A stretch of DNA of 64,000 bases from Chrysomallon squamiferum (taxonomy: Eukaryota; Mollusca; Gastropoda; Neomphalida; Peltospiridae): assembly GCA_012295275.1 (NCBI GenBank), contig CM022674.1, positions 16,569,649-16,633,648 of the forward strand, given 5' to 3'. The notes under the pieces are model-generated. The model was not told the DNA's origin. It worked only from the letters and a program-made list of their open reading frames with translations, and did not search any database. This document shows positions 11,942-23,926 of the stretch, piece after piece. Each line of letters starts with the position of its first letter. The stretch's first letter is position 1. The position numbers and the translations under genes were made by a program.

Positions 11942-12509
11942 GATACGTACACATATACACTACATTGCTGCTAAGTGGTGTTTTAAACATAAGACTTTAC
12001 ACGTGGAGGTATTCATATATTTTACAACAGCACACATACAAATCACGTAATGACTACAGTCAGTGCCGTATTAACCTTAGACTTCGAGCTTCTTTGTACC
12101 CGCCCCGCGAATTTCACACTCGTTTTTCTAACATTTATTACAATAACATTACAAATGAAGTAATTAGTAGAGTAATAAAGAAAATAATTTCATCTTATCA
12201 GACAACTTTTAATTATCATGAAAAAAGACAATCCTAAAATACCGGTACTGCACTATAATGCTAAATATAAATCGGTCTTTCTATGTATCTACCTACTTAA
12301 ATTTTTTACTTGTTAATCTTTTCAACAAACTGATCCAGAATATAGTTTAATGTTCTCTTAGCGTCTCTCGTATCAAACAGTATTCCTATAAATTCATTTC
12401 AGTGACGTGCATGGAGCGATTACGTTATACATAGTGTTAACATTTAGCACTAAACAAAAACAAAACAGATTACTTGGGTCCCAGGCTTCAGCAAAGTGAG
12501 CCTTAGAGA

Positions 12510-12510
<1 letters not shown>
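10949..12510. other. Intergenic stretch with weak exon-like pieces
   Basis: Mixed sequence with a (GT)n tract at 11900-11940. An open 31-codon piece at 11374-11469 ends in a Thr-Glu-Glu-Glu-Lys-Arg-rich C-terminus before TAA, downstream of a TCTTACAG acceptor-like word at 11316. It could be a terminal exon, but I cannot assign it to a family. GC-richer patches lie at 12060-12120. Confidence 0.35.
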
Positions 12511-12570
<60 letters not shown>

Positions 12571-13021
12571 GCTTAATTTTCTCTCTTTCAGTTTTTAAAA
12601 ATGTTTACTTATTATTTTTTCATTATCTTTTTTATTCCTTTTCTTTCTTTCTTCGATTATTTTGAATTATTATTATTATGATTATTATTATTATTATTAT
12701 TATTTTCAATTTGTTCGTCTCTGTTGTTGTTGTCGTCGTTGTTGTTGAATTTGTTGTAATACATTTTTTCGGAAAGAATTGTAAAGCAGTGTTTGAGGTG
12801 AAATTCACATCAGCAGTGAGTACTGAGAACTGGATGGGATGGTATGGGGTGGGGGGTGACCTAGTTTATTAATTGTGTTTGAGCGCTGCGACACGACTTG
12901 AAGTCGATCGATAAACGAGTTGTCATGGCAGCGAAACACATTTTATTTTATTTTATTTTATTTTATTTTGATGTTATTTTGTTTCATTTCATTTTATATA
13001 TTTATTTCGCTGTTATTACTA

Positions 13022-13067
<46 letters not shown>

Positions 13068-13140
13068 CATCATCATCTTCATTATAATTTCTGTTGTGAT
13101 GATGATGATAATGATTACTATTATTCCCCCATATTTCTAA
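12511..13140. repeat. (TTA)n, (TTG)n and (TTTTA)n microsatellite cluster
   Basis: Pure (TTA)n at 12511-12570, TTA near 12665-12705, TTG/TCG triplets at 12722-12750, (TTTTA)n at 12942-12970 and (TTA)n(TCA)n at 13020-13080. The open frames are homopolymer-like. Confidence 0.9.
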
Positions 13141-13249
13141 ATTGACTTTTTACGGTTTATTTTTAGCAACATTAACAGAAAAAATAGCAAACCACTACAA
13201 TGACAACATTGTCAGCAATGATTATAAAGTAACTAAAATAACAATAAGA

Positions 13250-13399
13250 AAGTAGGACGAACAGACACCGTAAACGCGCTAAATAATAATGAGAAGTAGA
13301 AAAGTAACATTAGTAATAATTACAAGAGGATGACGCTAACGATGTCGACAACAGCAACAACAACAACAACAGTACTAAATGAAGAAATAAATAACTAAA

Positions 13400-13446
<47 letters not shown>
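13250..13446. repeat. Dispersed repeat copy B ending in (TTA)n
   Basis: Diverged copy of the block at 3845-3950, sharing GTAG-ACGAACA, AATAATGAGAAG and AGAAAAGTAA in the same order and orientation. It likewise ends in a pure TTA array (13400-13446). The copies are 9.4 kb apart. Confidence 0.65.
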
Positions 13447-13648
13447 GTGTTTGTGTTTCTCGTTCTCTAATTCTGTCTTTTCTCATGTCTTGTTATCTCG
13501 GTCTGTTGTTCATTTTGGTCGTCTGATTTTACAGAAACGTCTTTTTGTAGTTTCATTCTCTGACACTTTTGTTTTCTATCTCTCGTTCTCTTCTACTGTC
13601 TTTATTTTCATTTTCAAATCTTGTCTCTTTCCTCTCTGTCGTGCTTGC

Positions 13649-13694
<46 letters not shown>

Positions 13695-13869
13695 GTTGTT
13701 GTTGTTGTTGTTGTTGTCGTCGTCGTTGTTGTCGCGGTCTTATTGACAGTAATAATAAGAAACAATATAGAAAGTCAATAATGTTTGTAAGACGACCATT
13801 TAAATATATGAAGAGCAGTAATAGACACGACAGCGACAACAAAAAATATAAAAATCGCAAGACCAAAAA

Positions 13870-13932
<63 letters not shown>

Positions 13933-14151
13933 GAGTGAGACATTTGGAGATATACAACAGAAAGCCAATGGAAACGGATTTCTCCAAACCTGGCAAAGTT
14001 GATTATAAACTTAGAAAGAAAAACGGGGAAAGTTGACTCAACAAATAAAAACAAGTAAAACGAACAATAGCAGGGGCAGGTGTGTAAGCAACATAAAACA
14101 TTTTTAAAATAAAAATATTTCAATGCGCAGTCGGTGCCTATCCTTTTAAAA
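13447..14151. repeat. (TTA)n, (TTG)n and (AAT)n arrays with short spacers
   Basis: (TTA)n then (TTG)n at 13649-13730, and (AAT)n at 13868-13930. The predicted Ile, Val, Tyr or Leu homopolymer proteins on both strands are repeat translations. The spacers show no gene. Confidence 0.85.
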
Positions 14152-14157
14152 CATGCG

Positions 14158-14210
<53 letters not shown>

Positions 14211-14215
14211 ATAAG
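14152..14215. repeat. (TG)n microsatellite
   Basis: About 25 TG units, followed by imperfect TGTGTTTG words to 14250. Confidence 0.95.
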
Positions 14216-14607
14216 TGTATTTGTGTGTTTGTGTGTTTAGGTTTGTGTACATATGTAACCGTGTTTTTGTATATGGTTATGTGTACAGATATGTGTATAT
14301 GTGAATATGTATCCATCTTTAAGTCTCCAAGTTTGACATGATTTAACAATAAACCCAATTGTTACGGAATACACAAAAACATTTTTGAAAACTGTATATG
14401 TGTTATGAATAATGAATATCCCAAACTGTTTTTGTACAGAACCGGGGTATTTTGTTTAAATACGCAGTATCTGATTTCTGTTCCAGCAGAAAATAACGAT
14501 ATCAGATCTGGAAGATACGTTTTAAGAAGGCCAAAATTACCAAAATTTCTTTAAAGTGAGGTGCATAAATAAAACAGTCATAATTATACAGAAACTATAA
14601 AGATAAT

Positions 14608-14611
<4 letters not shown>

Positions 14612-14666
<55 letters not shown>

Positions 14667-14668
14667 AG
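14612..14668. repeat. (TA)n(TG)n microsatellite
   Basis: Pure TA dinucleotides switch to pure TG. Confidence 0.95.
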
Positions 14669-14795
14669 TTCTAAACATCAAACATTTAAGAAGTAATGTT
14701 TTATTTAACGACGCAGTCGATTTAGTTTTAATACACATTTATATGACGTCATGCACAGAATTAGGTCAAATAGTAAAAACATATTTTTATTTCAG

Positions 14796-14863
14796 TTTAT
14801 TCAACCGATATTTTAGGGTAGTTGATGCTGAACCAGTAGATGAAACATTGTTTGACACTCCTA
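14796..14863 (+). CDS. Isolated exon-like segment, family unknown
   Basis: A 68-bp segment is preceded by a polypyrimidine acceptor (TTTTTATTTCAG) and followed by a consensus donor, GTAAGT. The frame fitting both borders gives 22 residues, starting LFNRYFRVVDAEP and continuing VDETLFDTP, which look like an ordinary soluble protein rather than repeat translation. No other exons of the same gene were recognised within several kb, so this may be an exon of a long-intron gene or an exon relic. I do not recognise the family. A TGACGTCA palindrome sits at 14744-14751, inside the presumed upstream intron. Confidence 0.4.
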
Positions 14864-15213
14864 GTAAGTATGTTTATAGGTGACAAAGTTTATAAAACTC
14901 AGAGTGTACGTATGGTGATACAAGTAATTACTGTTAATTGTGAGTAGTTAATAAGAGTTGAACTCATTACTATCTAGTGTTGGTCTGCAGCAGGGATTCA
15001 TTTATGTTCATGTTAGGAACATACAAGTACAAACTTCGTGAAGAACTGGGAACAGATGGGTCACAGCAGACGTCAAACTAACGCTTACCAGCAAATACAT
15101 ATAAATAATTTTATAAAACAATTTGATTTTAAAATAATACAAATTTTCAAAATCATTCCATATAGAAAAATCAGACTAAGGTATTCTGTGTACAATTATA
15201 AACAGTAAACGAT
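14864..15213. other. Intergenic or intronic stretch, nothing recognised
   Basis: Unique AT-rich DNA without repeats or protein-like frames. Confidence 0.5.
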
Positions 15214-15229
15214 TTATTTGTTTGTTTGT

Positions 15230-15276
<47 letters not shown>

Positions 15277-15280
15277 TATG
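15214..15280. repeat. (TTTA)n microsatellite
   Basis: TTTG then pure TTTA tetranucleotides. Confidence 0.95.
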
Positions 15281-15359
15281 TTTTGTCATGTTAACTGCTA
15301 TTAGCTAAGACTAAAAATAGCTGCTTGCATTGACATCTGGGATTGCTCGTTCACGCACA

Positions 15360-15985
15360 AACATGTCATAAACAAGTACGTACACTTGCACATACATAAT
15401 ACACACGTACATATATAAATACCTTCATTCATACACATAATACTCACACACACAGGTATATATACCTACACAGATAATAGAAACAAACACACAGATAGAG
15501 AAACGTACAGAGATACACAAATATATACAGTCGAACACATAATACACCCACATATACTTAAATACATACATTCATACACATAATGCAAATAGATACACAT
15601 ACATACATGCATACAAATACACACATAATATAAACTCAGACAGATACACACACATACATCCATACAAATACATAATATAACCACAGATACACATACAGAC
15701 ATATATACACACAAATACATACACGCATAATACACGCATAATACCCACAAACACATACATGCATACATATAAAAACATACAACAGAGACAGATACACACA
15801 CATACATACATATAAAAACATACAACAACAGAGACAGATACACATATATACATACATATAAAGACATACAACAGAGACAGATACACATATATACATACAT
15901 ATAAATACATACAAAAATATTACAAACACAGATACACACATACACACTTATACACACTTACACATAATAAAAACACAGAGACATA
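15360..15985. repeat. Imperfect ACAT/CACA-rich region
   Basis: About 600 bases of ACATACAT, ATACACAC and related words, with a higher-order unit near 44-50 bp (CATACAACAGAGACAGATAC repeated at about 15774, 15816 and 15864). Minus-strand frames encode Tyr/Val/Cys/Met repeats and are rejected as genes. Confidence 0.85.
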
Positions 15986-16141
15986 CCTATAGAGACACTC
16001 ATTATTTGTCCATGAATTGATTCTAGAAATGTTTATTTCAAATGCTTTGCTTTGAGTATAGCTTTCAGGTTAGTCGTTTTTTTTTAGGTCAAATGTGTAT
16101 TATATAACATTACAAATTCTCACTGAATTGTCTGTGGATGA

Positions 16142-16145
<4 letters not shown>

Positions 16146-16192
<47 letters not shown>

Positions 16193-16225
16193 CATATATA
16201 TATACATACATACATACATATCTTA
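16146..16225. repeat. (CATA)n(TA)n microsatellite
   Basis: Pure CATA units from 16147 with a short TA interruption. Confidence 0.95.
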
Positions 16226-16915
16226 TATAAGGGTTGAACTCTCTTCTCTTTTATTAACTACTTTGACAATGTTAGCCGTATATATGTTCTCTTTATTTTC
16301 TGGATAACATGCAGCTACGATGCAGTGGAAATACAGTTTATATTTAGTCTTCATACTGAAGACGATTTTGAAACACCCACATCATAGTTTCAAAAATGTT
16401 ATTTTTTATGAAGTAACTTATTTATTCTTGTTCATTGGCTGGTTTCTTTCTTTTCTTTTCAGTTTTAATAAAGAAAGGAAAAAAAGAGAGCATAATTCTG
16501 ATTCAAAGGATGTGTTTTCTTTATAGCAAAATTTCATCTTTCTTTCTATATCACATATATCTGTTGTTACTAGAAACTTTCTTTCAAACGTGATGACATC
16601 ATATTTATACTAAATTAAAACAAATAATAATAATAAAATCTGGTGACGTCAATTACTCGGGCAGTAATCTAGAACCTTCTTTCTACGTCAGTCGTACCAC
16701 AGATTTCATTATTTGAACATTTTATTTTAGTTTAGTTTAGTTTTATATGAGTGAATATTTTCTGCGACTTTGGGAGTTCAGTCGACATAGGTAATTATTA
16801 ATGATTTATAAATGATTACAATATTGTAATAGAGTTACGGAATTTTATGCTTTCGAAGTAGATTTGTTTTGTTGTTACACATTTATATAAGACTGATATT
16901 TTTTGTGCGGTTTTT
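16226..16915. other. Intergenic stretch with one CRE palindrome
   Basis: Unique AT-rich DNA with TGACGTCA at 16644-16651 and ACGTCAG at 16684. No coding exon was recognised. Confidence 0.45.
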
Positions 16916-16921
16916 CTTTTC

Positions 16922-16998
<77 letters not shown>

Positions 16999-17000
16999 TT
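16922..17000. repeat. (ATT)n(AGT)n microsatellite
   Basis: A pure ATT run turns directly into a pure AGT run. This is the same trinucleotide pair that forms SINE tails elsewhere in the window. Confidence 0.95.
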
Positions 17001-17085
17001 TATTTATTTGTTTGTTTTTATTGTGTTTTAATTTTTTATTACTTTTTTGTTATTATTATTATTATTTTTTTTTTTTTTTTTTCAG

Positions 17086-17280
17086 ACACTAGATGAACTG
17101 AAAGTGATTCTGATTCTTCTGTTGTGTACAACTTTTCTTTCAAAAGCCATCTACAGACGGTTTGGGATTCTAGTCTTGTTGAATTATGCAGGACATTCGT
17201 ATCTGGTTGTTGGGAGTTTTCTCCCCTGGTGTAGACCAGCAGACGACTTCCGGCTCAAATGTATCTGTAATATCTTCTGA
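17086..17280 (+). other. Exon-like or dispersed-repeat segment after a strong polypyrimidine tract
   Basis: A T-rich run ending in TTTTTTCAG at 17085 is followed by ~195 bases with no ATT-type repeats. One frame is open for 64 codons to a TGA at 17278-17280, with a hydrophobic Leu/Ile/Val start and no recognisable motif. Two of the three frames stay open over the second half. The part from 17160 to 17340 has the even composition of an interspersed repeat. Function is unknown. Confidence 0.25.
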
Positions 17281-20200
17281 GTAGGTATCAGCCTCGACAG
17301 TTACCAGTCTGATAAACTGTAGGTCGTGCAGCATTCTTTTATTGGTAGAGCATCTTCAACACAATGGAAAAATACTTCTAAATAATTATTTTATAATTTT
17401 TGTTTTGTTTTGATTTTATTGTTTCTTCAGGAACGACATGATTCTGCTACAAGAATATGGAGAAAAATATAAAGGTTACTTTACAGTTGAGATATATACT
17501 GATATAGAGCAATTATCATTAAAAAATATGGGTTTTTCTTTCCCAAATTTTTTTTCTTTTCTTTTTCTTTTCTTCACACGTCAATGTTGATTTATGGATT
17601 ATTTAGTTAACAGTGGATGATACTGTTATCAGGAAGTGAACGAAAAACTTCCACTATAATGACTAATGACTCTGCAAAAGCTCTGTGTGGTTCTGCATTG
17701 CAGATTTGTAATTAGTGGTGAAGAAATGAAAAGATGTGTGGCAATGATATTTTCAGATACAGAGCAGGTTCCAGCTTAATGTAGTTTTCATAAAGAATAT
17801 TAGCAGTTATCTGGGAGCAAACATAAGTGGTTTAAAGTATTTCATAAAATCAAATTTTTCAAAAGATTCCCTCTCAACTATAATGTTCATCAGTGAAATA
17901 ATTCACTTGTTTTCTCAATTTCAAGGCAACCGTAATATTAAAAAAGGATGAATTTCTAGACAGGTGTAGAGAACGTCATTTCCTGTACCATTGATATGGC
18001 CACTTCCTTGACAACCGAGTCGTTAAGTAAAATTTTTAATAAAACATGACAGTTTTGTTTAGACATTTGGTTAGTCGAACTAAATAATTGTCCTAAAAGT
18101 TATTTCATTTACACGTGTAAACAGAGGAACGATAGTTTATATTACTATATTCTTTCTGACAACATTTTATTTTTATTCATAATGTTCACTGGAAGAAACA
18201 ATCTTTCCAGTTCCAAAGTGCGAAACTTTACCAAACGTATTCCAACTGACAAAATAAGTATGGTCCGAAGTTGAAATAAAATACAAACGATAATGCAATA
18301 ACAAATATTTAGTTCACTGCTGTTTCTGTTTTAAAAGATATGAACACGAAAACGAGAATAAAATGTTATTGTTGTTGTTGTTATTATTAAGTGAACTGAC
18401 AATATCAGTCTAACTTGTGCATTTGTTTGTTTGTATTTTATTAAGCGAGGAATGATATCTGCTTCTGTTGAATTTATCCTTTGGATTTTATTATTAAATA
18501 TGTAGACGAATTCTACATGACCCTTAGCGTGTGCACGAAAACTACATATAGCAATGTTTCCTACCAATGGGTATCTGGGTGTGGCGCTAGTGTTGTACAA
18601 GGCAACCAGAAACCGTTCCGACAGTCGGAGAGTGACCTTCCCACTGCATTCCACAAACAAAAATAATAATAACAACAACAACAACAACAACACTCATAAG
18701 AAGGAGAATAACTGATTTGTGTAATTTATATTACCATTGTTTTCAATTTTAAAGCCAATTACAGGAGTAACTTCTCACCTAAACATTTTATTTCTATTAT
18801 TTTTTTTAATTTTAATTTTAATTGTTTTCAACTTGTACATATAACAGCAGGGCTTGCTGTTCACACTTAAACAAAAATTTAACATTATTTATTTATTTTG
18901 CAATATTAGAAGGCTGATTCCAGCCAATACTAGACACAGCTGTCTTAAGTGAACTGACAGTATGAGTTTAAATCGTTACAGTATTTGCCATCATTATTAA
19001 AACACACTAAATGTTATTTATGATACAGATACGTACATCAGTTCGTTTAATTCTGTCTCATACGCTGTTTTCCTATGTGTTAATAAAACATTATAATTAA
19101 TAAAACAGAGTGAGTAGAGAAACAAATGACTGTAAAAGAAATATTTAATACACAAAAAAACAGATTACAGACAGGGAAACTGGTTCAATTGACGAAACAT
19201 TTCAAACGTAATTCAAATACCTTTTTACTAATATCAGATTCATAGACGTTTGTTGCGATACGCAATTATTTTTTCTTAATTCTTTTTTTAGCAATAGCAG
19301 GAAAAAGAAATCTGAAACCTGTAGACGTGAAGAGACTGTTAAATTATTTGTAAATTTCGTTATTTTTTTACTGTAGCAGGGACTAAATAAACTAAGGAAC
19401 AGAACATATCAATCAATAAAGTACAACGATCCAAAATACATAAACAAGCAATTACAAACAAAAGGAGAAATACATGTTGTTTATATAAATATTAACCAAA
19501 GACAAATGCTGAGATTCTGGGCACCCCTGCCGCTTTTAGAATTTAAAAATTGAATCTTTGCTTGAACGAAAGAAAAGTGCTGAAAATTGATCCTCTTATT
19601 CAAGCAAACCTGTAGAGAAAGACAAAACATAATATCATACTCAAGGCAGTCCATACACATTTATGGACAATATTTGAATCAGGTACGATAGGTAATTCTT
19701 AAAAATAATTTTATAAATATATAAGAAATTTGAAATTTGAAAAACAGAAAAATACAGAAGAAAACAAACAAAAATCACTTTTAAAAACATTTAAAATATA
19801 TTTCCTTTAGCTCTTCAAGTTATTCATTCAGAAATGTCCTCTTTCAGCTTTACCTATTTATTTAATTTATTACAATTTATATATTTATATAATTTATTTT
19901 TCTTTATTTTATTTATATATTTGTATAATTCATTTTATTATTATTATTATTATTATTATTTATGAAGGGAGAGTAAAATAAATACTCCAAATTAGTAGCA
20001 TTTGTTCATTTATTTTGTTTTGTTCTTTAATGTCCATATAGTAGTAGACTTAAGTGTAAATGTGATATTGAAATTCAGACCTCTATTTTAAAAAGCCTTA
20101 AATTCAGTCTAAAATGAATCTCTCATCCACCACAGTAATATGAATACATACACTTACAAATGTAGTTTTAAGTTATTTCCTACATCACATCTTATATACT

Positions 20201-20370
20201 TTTGTTCAGCTATATTATTTTAATTTACATAAAAAGAATTACATACGACTGTATATGAATTTCTTGACCAAGTTTAATCAAATTACTCATATTTTCGTCC
20301 TGGAGTATCTTACATTGTTACTGTTTTGCAAATGTTAAATTCTTGTCCCTAGTAGAACATTCTGCTGTAC
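17281..20370. other. Intergenic stretch, no supported gene
   Basis: AT-rich unique DNA with short (TTG)n at 18368-18390, (AAC)n at 18668-18692 and (TTA)n at 19937-19962. A GC-richer patch at 18520-18665 has a 61-codon plus-strand frame without known motifs, and I do not call it a gene. Confidence 0.5.
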
Positions 20371-20690
20371 TGCCATTTTTTCATATCAATAGGCCATTTT
20401 GTGTCAAACCATATACAGATTTCAAATCTCACAGATCTTTATTTCATACACATTTCCATACTTTGTACTTTTTTCTTAATATCCATAATTTTACTACTTA
20501 TGTTTTGTACGATTTTTTCCTTATTATTCAATTGTCTCTCAGATATATCCAATTTTTCTAATTTATCACTTATTATGTCTAACTTTCTAATTAAAGTATA
20601 TAATTTGATACTGACATCTTGATTACACACCATTAGTGAAATGAAACCAGAATACTGACAGTGAGATGCATACGTCTGTCTGTTCATACT
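20340..20690 (-). pseudogene. Coiled-coil relic, possibly LINE ORF1
   Basis: The minus strand encodes about 55 residues with heptad-like spacing of Leu and Ile and many Lys, Asp and Glu (residues such as LIRKLDIISDKLEKLD, then KIMDIKKKVQSME). A stop at 20439-20441 follows, and another ~28 protein-like residues continue in the same frame down to 20345. Short coiled coils followed by a basic region are typical of ORF1 proteins of L1-like retrotransposons, and an L1-like reverse-transcriptase relic lies at 60.1-60.8 kb. There is no zinc knuckle or RRM to prove this. It could equally be an exon relic of a host coiled-coil protein. Confidence 0.35.
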
Positions 20691-21613
20691 GACCAGACTG
20701 TGACTGCTGGGTGCTGGCTATTGATGAGTTTTTGCTGACTGTTGGTGCAGATGAACATCAAGTTTGTTGTTTTGTGTAGCTGACATCATCAGCATGGAAA
20801 TTTCTTGACTAGCTTTGATATTGTATATTTTTTGTTCACTTTCACCACATACATTTTCTCCTCTATTTTTTCTCTTTTATACCTTTTTTATTTCGTTGTA
20901 TCAATTTTGATTGACAAAACCGATAAAAATCACATTAATCACTAAGATAAACATTATAGATTTAATGCCAGCACATTTAAAATGTAACCAAACACAATTA
21001 CTGACAATTTTCAATGTCACAATCACATCAGACTCACTATACACAGTTCTTCACGTTCAAATTATTTGTTTGGATCTAAACCATCACCAGTCAGGTTTAT
21101 CAGGTTTATCACTTTGACATTTCAACACATCACATATTTCACTAAGTGAAGAGGCCAAAGTACAAATCTGGTTCAAATTTGTTGTCACCTGCCACAAGGA
21201 AGTGGACTCATGTTTTATGATGCAAACTGACCAATGTTTACCAAAAAACATTTTGTATCATTTTATTATTTTTATTTTATCCAAAATACTTGTCAGCATG
21301 CAAATGTAAGTCTGTCCGACCAGTTCTGTTCATATCAAGACAGTGATTTACTTAACTAAAGACTGATTGTATCATTCACCACAGATACTTTTTTTCATCA
21401 AATAGATAGTTTACCTGAGCTGAGAGATTTCCCGAGTTCATATCACAAGTCTTTGTTGTTTTAAAGTGAATGTATTCAGACTGTATTGGGTCACTTGGGT
21501 AATGCACTATTTGTGTAAAATGAAGAAAAGTGAAACTCACTTTGTTTCAAACAGGACTTTGTAAGTTTTGTGATGTTGTGACTTTTCACTCAGCACGCAA
21601 CTGTTGATACAAA
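20691..21613. other. Intergenic stretch, nothing recognised
   Basis: Unique sequence of slightly higher GC. There are no exon-like segments with both splice borders. Confidence 0.5.
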
Positions 21614-23926
21614 TGTTCTACAGTTACACTCGACAGGTGTTCTACAGTTACACTGACAGGTGTTCTACAGTTACACTGACAGGTGTTCTACAGTTACACT
21701 CGACAGGTGTTCTACACTTACACTTGACAGGTGTTCTACACTTACACTTGACAGGTGTTCTACAGTTACACTTGACAGGTGTTCTACATTTACACTCGAC
21801 AGGTGTTCTACAGTTACACTCGACACTCGACAGGTGTTCTACATTTACACTTGACAGGTGTTCTACAGTTACACTCGACAGGTGTTCTACACTTACACTT
21901 GACAGGTGTTCTACAGTTACACTTGACAGGTGTTCTACAGTTACACTTGACAGGTGTTCTACAGTTACACTCGACAGGTGTTCTACAGTTACACTCGACA
22001 GGTGTTCTACAGTTACACTCGACAGGTGTTCTACAGTTACACACGACAGGTGTTCTACAGTTACACTTGACAGGTGTTCTACAGTTACACTCGACAGGTG
22101 TTCTACACTTACACTCGACAGGTGTTCTACAGTTACACTCGACAGGTGTTCTACAGTTACACTCGACAGGTGTTCTACATTTACACTCGACAGGTGTTCT
22201 ACAGTTACACTCGACAGGTGTTCTACAGTTACACTCGACAGGTGTTCTACATTTACACTCGACAGGTGTTCTACATTTACACTCGACAGGTGTTCTACAT
22301 TTACTCGACAGGTGTTCTACATTTACACTCGACAGGTGTTCTACATTTACACTCGACAGGTGTTCTACAGTTACACTCGACAGGTGTTCTACACTTACAC
22401 TCGACAGGTGTTCTACATTTACACTCGACAGGTGTTCTACATTACAGTTACACTTGACAGGTGTTCTACAGTTACACTCGACAGGTGTTCTACAGTTACA
22501 CTCGACAGGTGTTCTACAGTTACACTCGACAGGTGTTCTACACTTACACTCGACAGGTGTTCTACATTTACACTCGACAGGTGTTCTACAGTTACACTCG
22601 ACAGGTGTTCTACATTTACACTCGACAGGTGTTCTACAGTTACACTCGACAGGTGTTCTACACTTACACTCGACAGGTGTTCTACAGTTACACTCGACAG
22701 GTGTTCTACAGTTACACTTGACAGGTGTTCTACACTTACACTTGACAGGTGTTCTACATTTACACTGACAGGTGTTCTACAGTTACACTCGACAGGTGTT
22801 CTACATTTACACTCGACAGGTGTTCTACATTTACACTCGACAGGTGTTCTACAGTTACACTCGACAGGTGTTCTACATTTACACTCGACAGGTGTTCTAC
22901 ATTTACACTCGACAGGTGTTCTACACTTACACTTGACAGGTGTTCTACAGTTACACTCGACAGGTGTTCTACATTTACACTCGACAGGTGTTCTACAGTT
23001 ACACTCGACAGGTGTTCTACATTTACACTCGACAGGTGTTCTACAGTTACACTCGACAGGTGTTCTACAGTTACACTCGACAGGTGTTCTACACTTACAC
23101 TCGACAGGTGTTCTACAGTTACACTTACACACTTCTACAGTTACACTCGACAGGTGTTCTACAGTTACACTGACAGGTGTTCTACACACTCGACAGGTGT
23201 TCTACAGTTACACTTGACAGGTGTTCTACATTTACACTCGACAGGTGTTCTACAGTTACACTCGACAGGTGTTCTACAGTTACACTCGACAGGTGTTCTA
23301 CAGTTACACTCGACAGGTGTTCTACAGTTCGACAGGTGTTCTACAGGACAGGTGTTCTTACACTTACACTACACTGACAGGTGGTGTTCTACATTTACAC
23401 TCGACAGGTGTTCTACAGTTACACTCGACAGGTGTTCTACACTTACACTCGACAGGTGTTCTACAGTTACACTCGACAGGTGTTCTACAGTTACACTCGA
23501 CAGGTGTTCTACACTTGTGTTCTACATTTACACTTGACAGGTGTTCTACAGTTACACTCGACAGGTGTTCTACAGTTACACTCGACAGGTGTTCTACACT
23601 TACACTCGACAGGTGTTCTACAGTTACACTTGACAGGTGTTCTACATTTACACTCGACAGGTGTTCTACAGTTACACTCGACAGGTGTTCTACAGTTACA
23701 CTTGACAGGTGTTCTACAGTTACACTTGACAGGTGTTCTACAGTTACACTTGACAGGTGTTCTACACTTACACTCGACAGGTGTTCTACATTTACACTCG
23801 ACAGGTGTTCTACATTTACACTCGACAGGTGTTCTACATTTACACTCGACAGGTGTTCTACAGTTACACTTGACAGGTGTTCTACAGTTACACTCGACAG
23901 GTGTTCTACAGTTACACTTGACAGGT
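21614..23926. repeat. 24-bp minisatellite, about 95 copies (2.3 kb)
   Basis: The consensus unit is GACAGGTGTTCTACAGTTACACTC. Two positions vary: ACA[G/T/C]TTACA and ACT[C/T]GAC. Unit-length errors of one to a few bases occur near 21655, 21825, 22300, 22440, 23110-23190 and 23320-23390. Because 24 is divisible by 3, all frames stay open for long stretches, giving 8-residue repeat proteins such as DRCSTVTL. However, the frame changes at each indel, one plus-strand frame is broken by TGA wherever the C/T site is T, and the variation is not concentrated at synonymous positions. I treat it as non-coding. Each unit contains CAGGTG (an E2-box, the Snail/ZEB/E-protein core) and overlaps AGGTGT (a T-box half-site core). 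Confidence 0.95.

Noticed and set aside
13451-14252. Poly-Ile, poly-Val, poly-Tyr and poly-Leu proteins
   Set aside because: Trinucleotide microsatellite translations on both strands, without conserved flanks.
15466-15957. 163-codon minus-strand cysteine/tyrosine-rich protein
   Set aside because: A translation of imperfect ACAT/CACA repeats. Overlapping frames give equally repetitive proteins.
18331-18693. 120-codon minus-strand gene
   Set aside because: It begins in a Leu-repeat from (TTG)n, has no recognisable domain, and its start-proximal part is microsatellite.
21614-23926. CRISPR array
   Set aside because: Units are contiguous 24-mers without unique spacers, in a eukaryotic context and with no cas genes.
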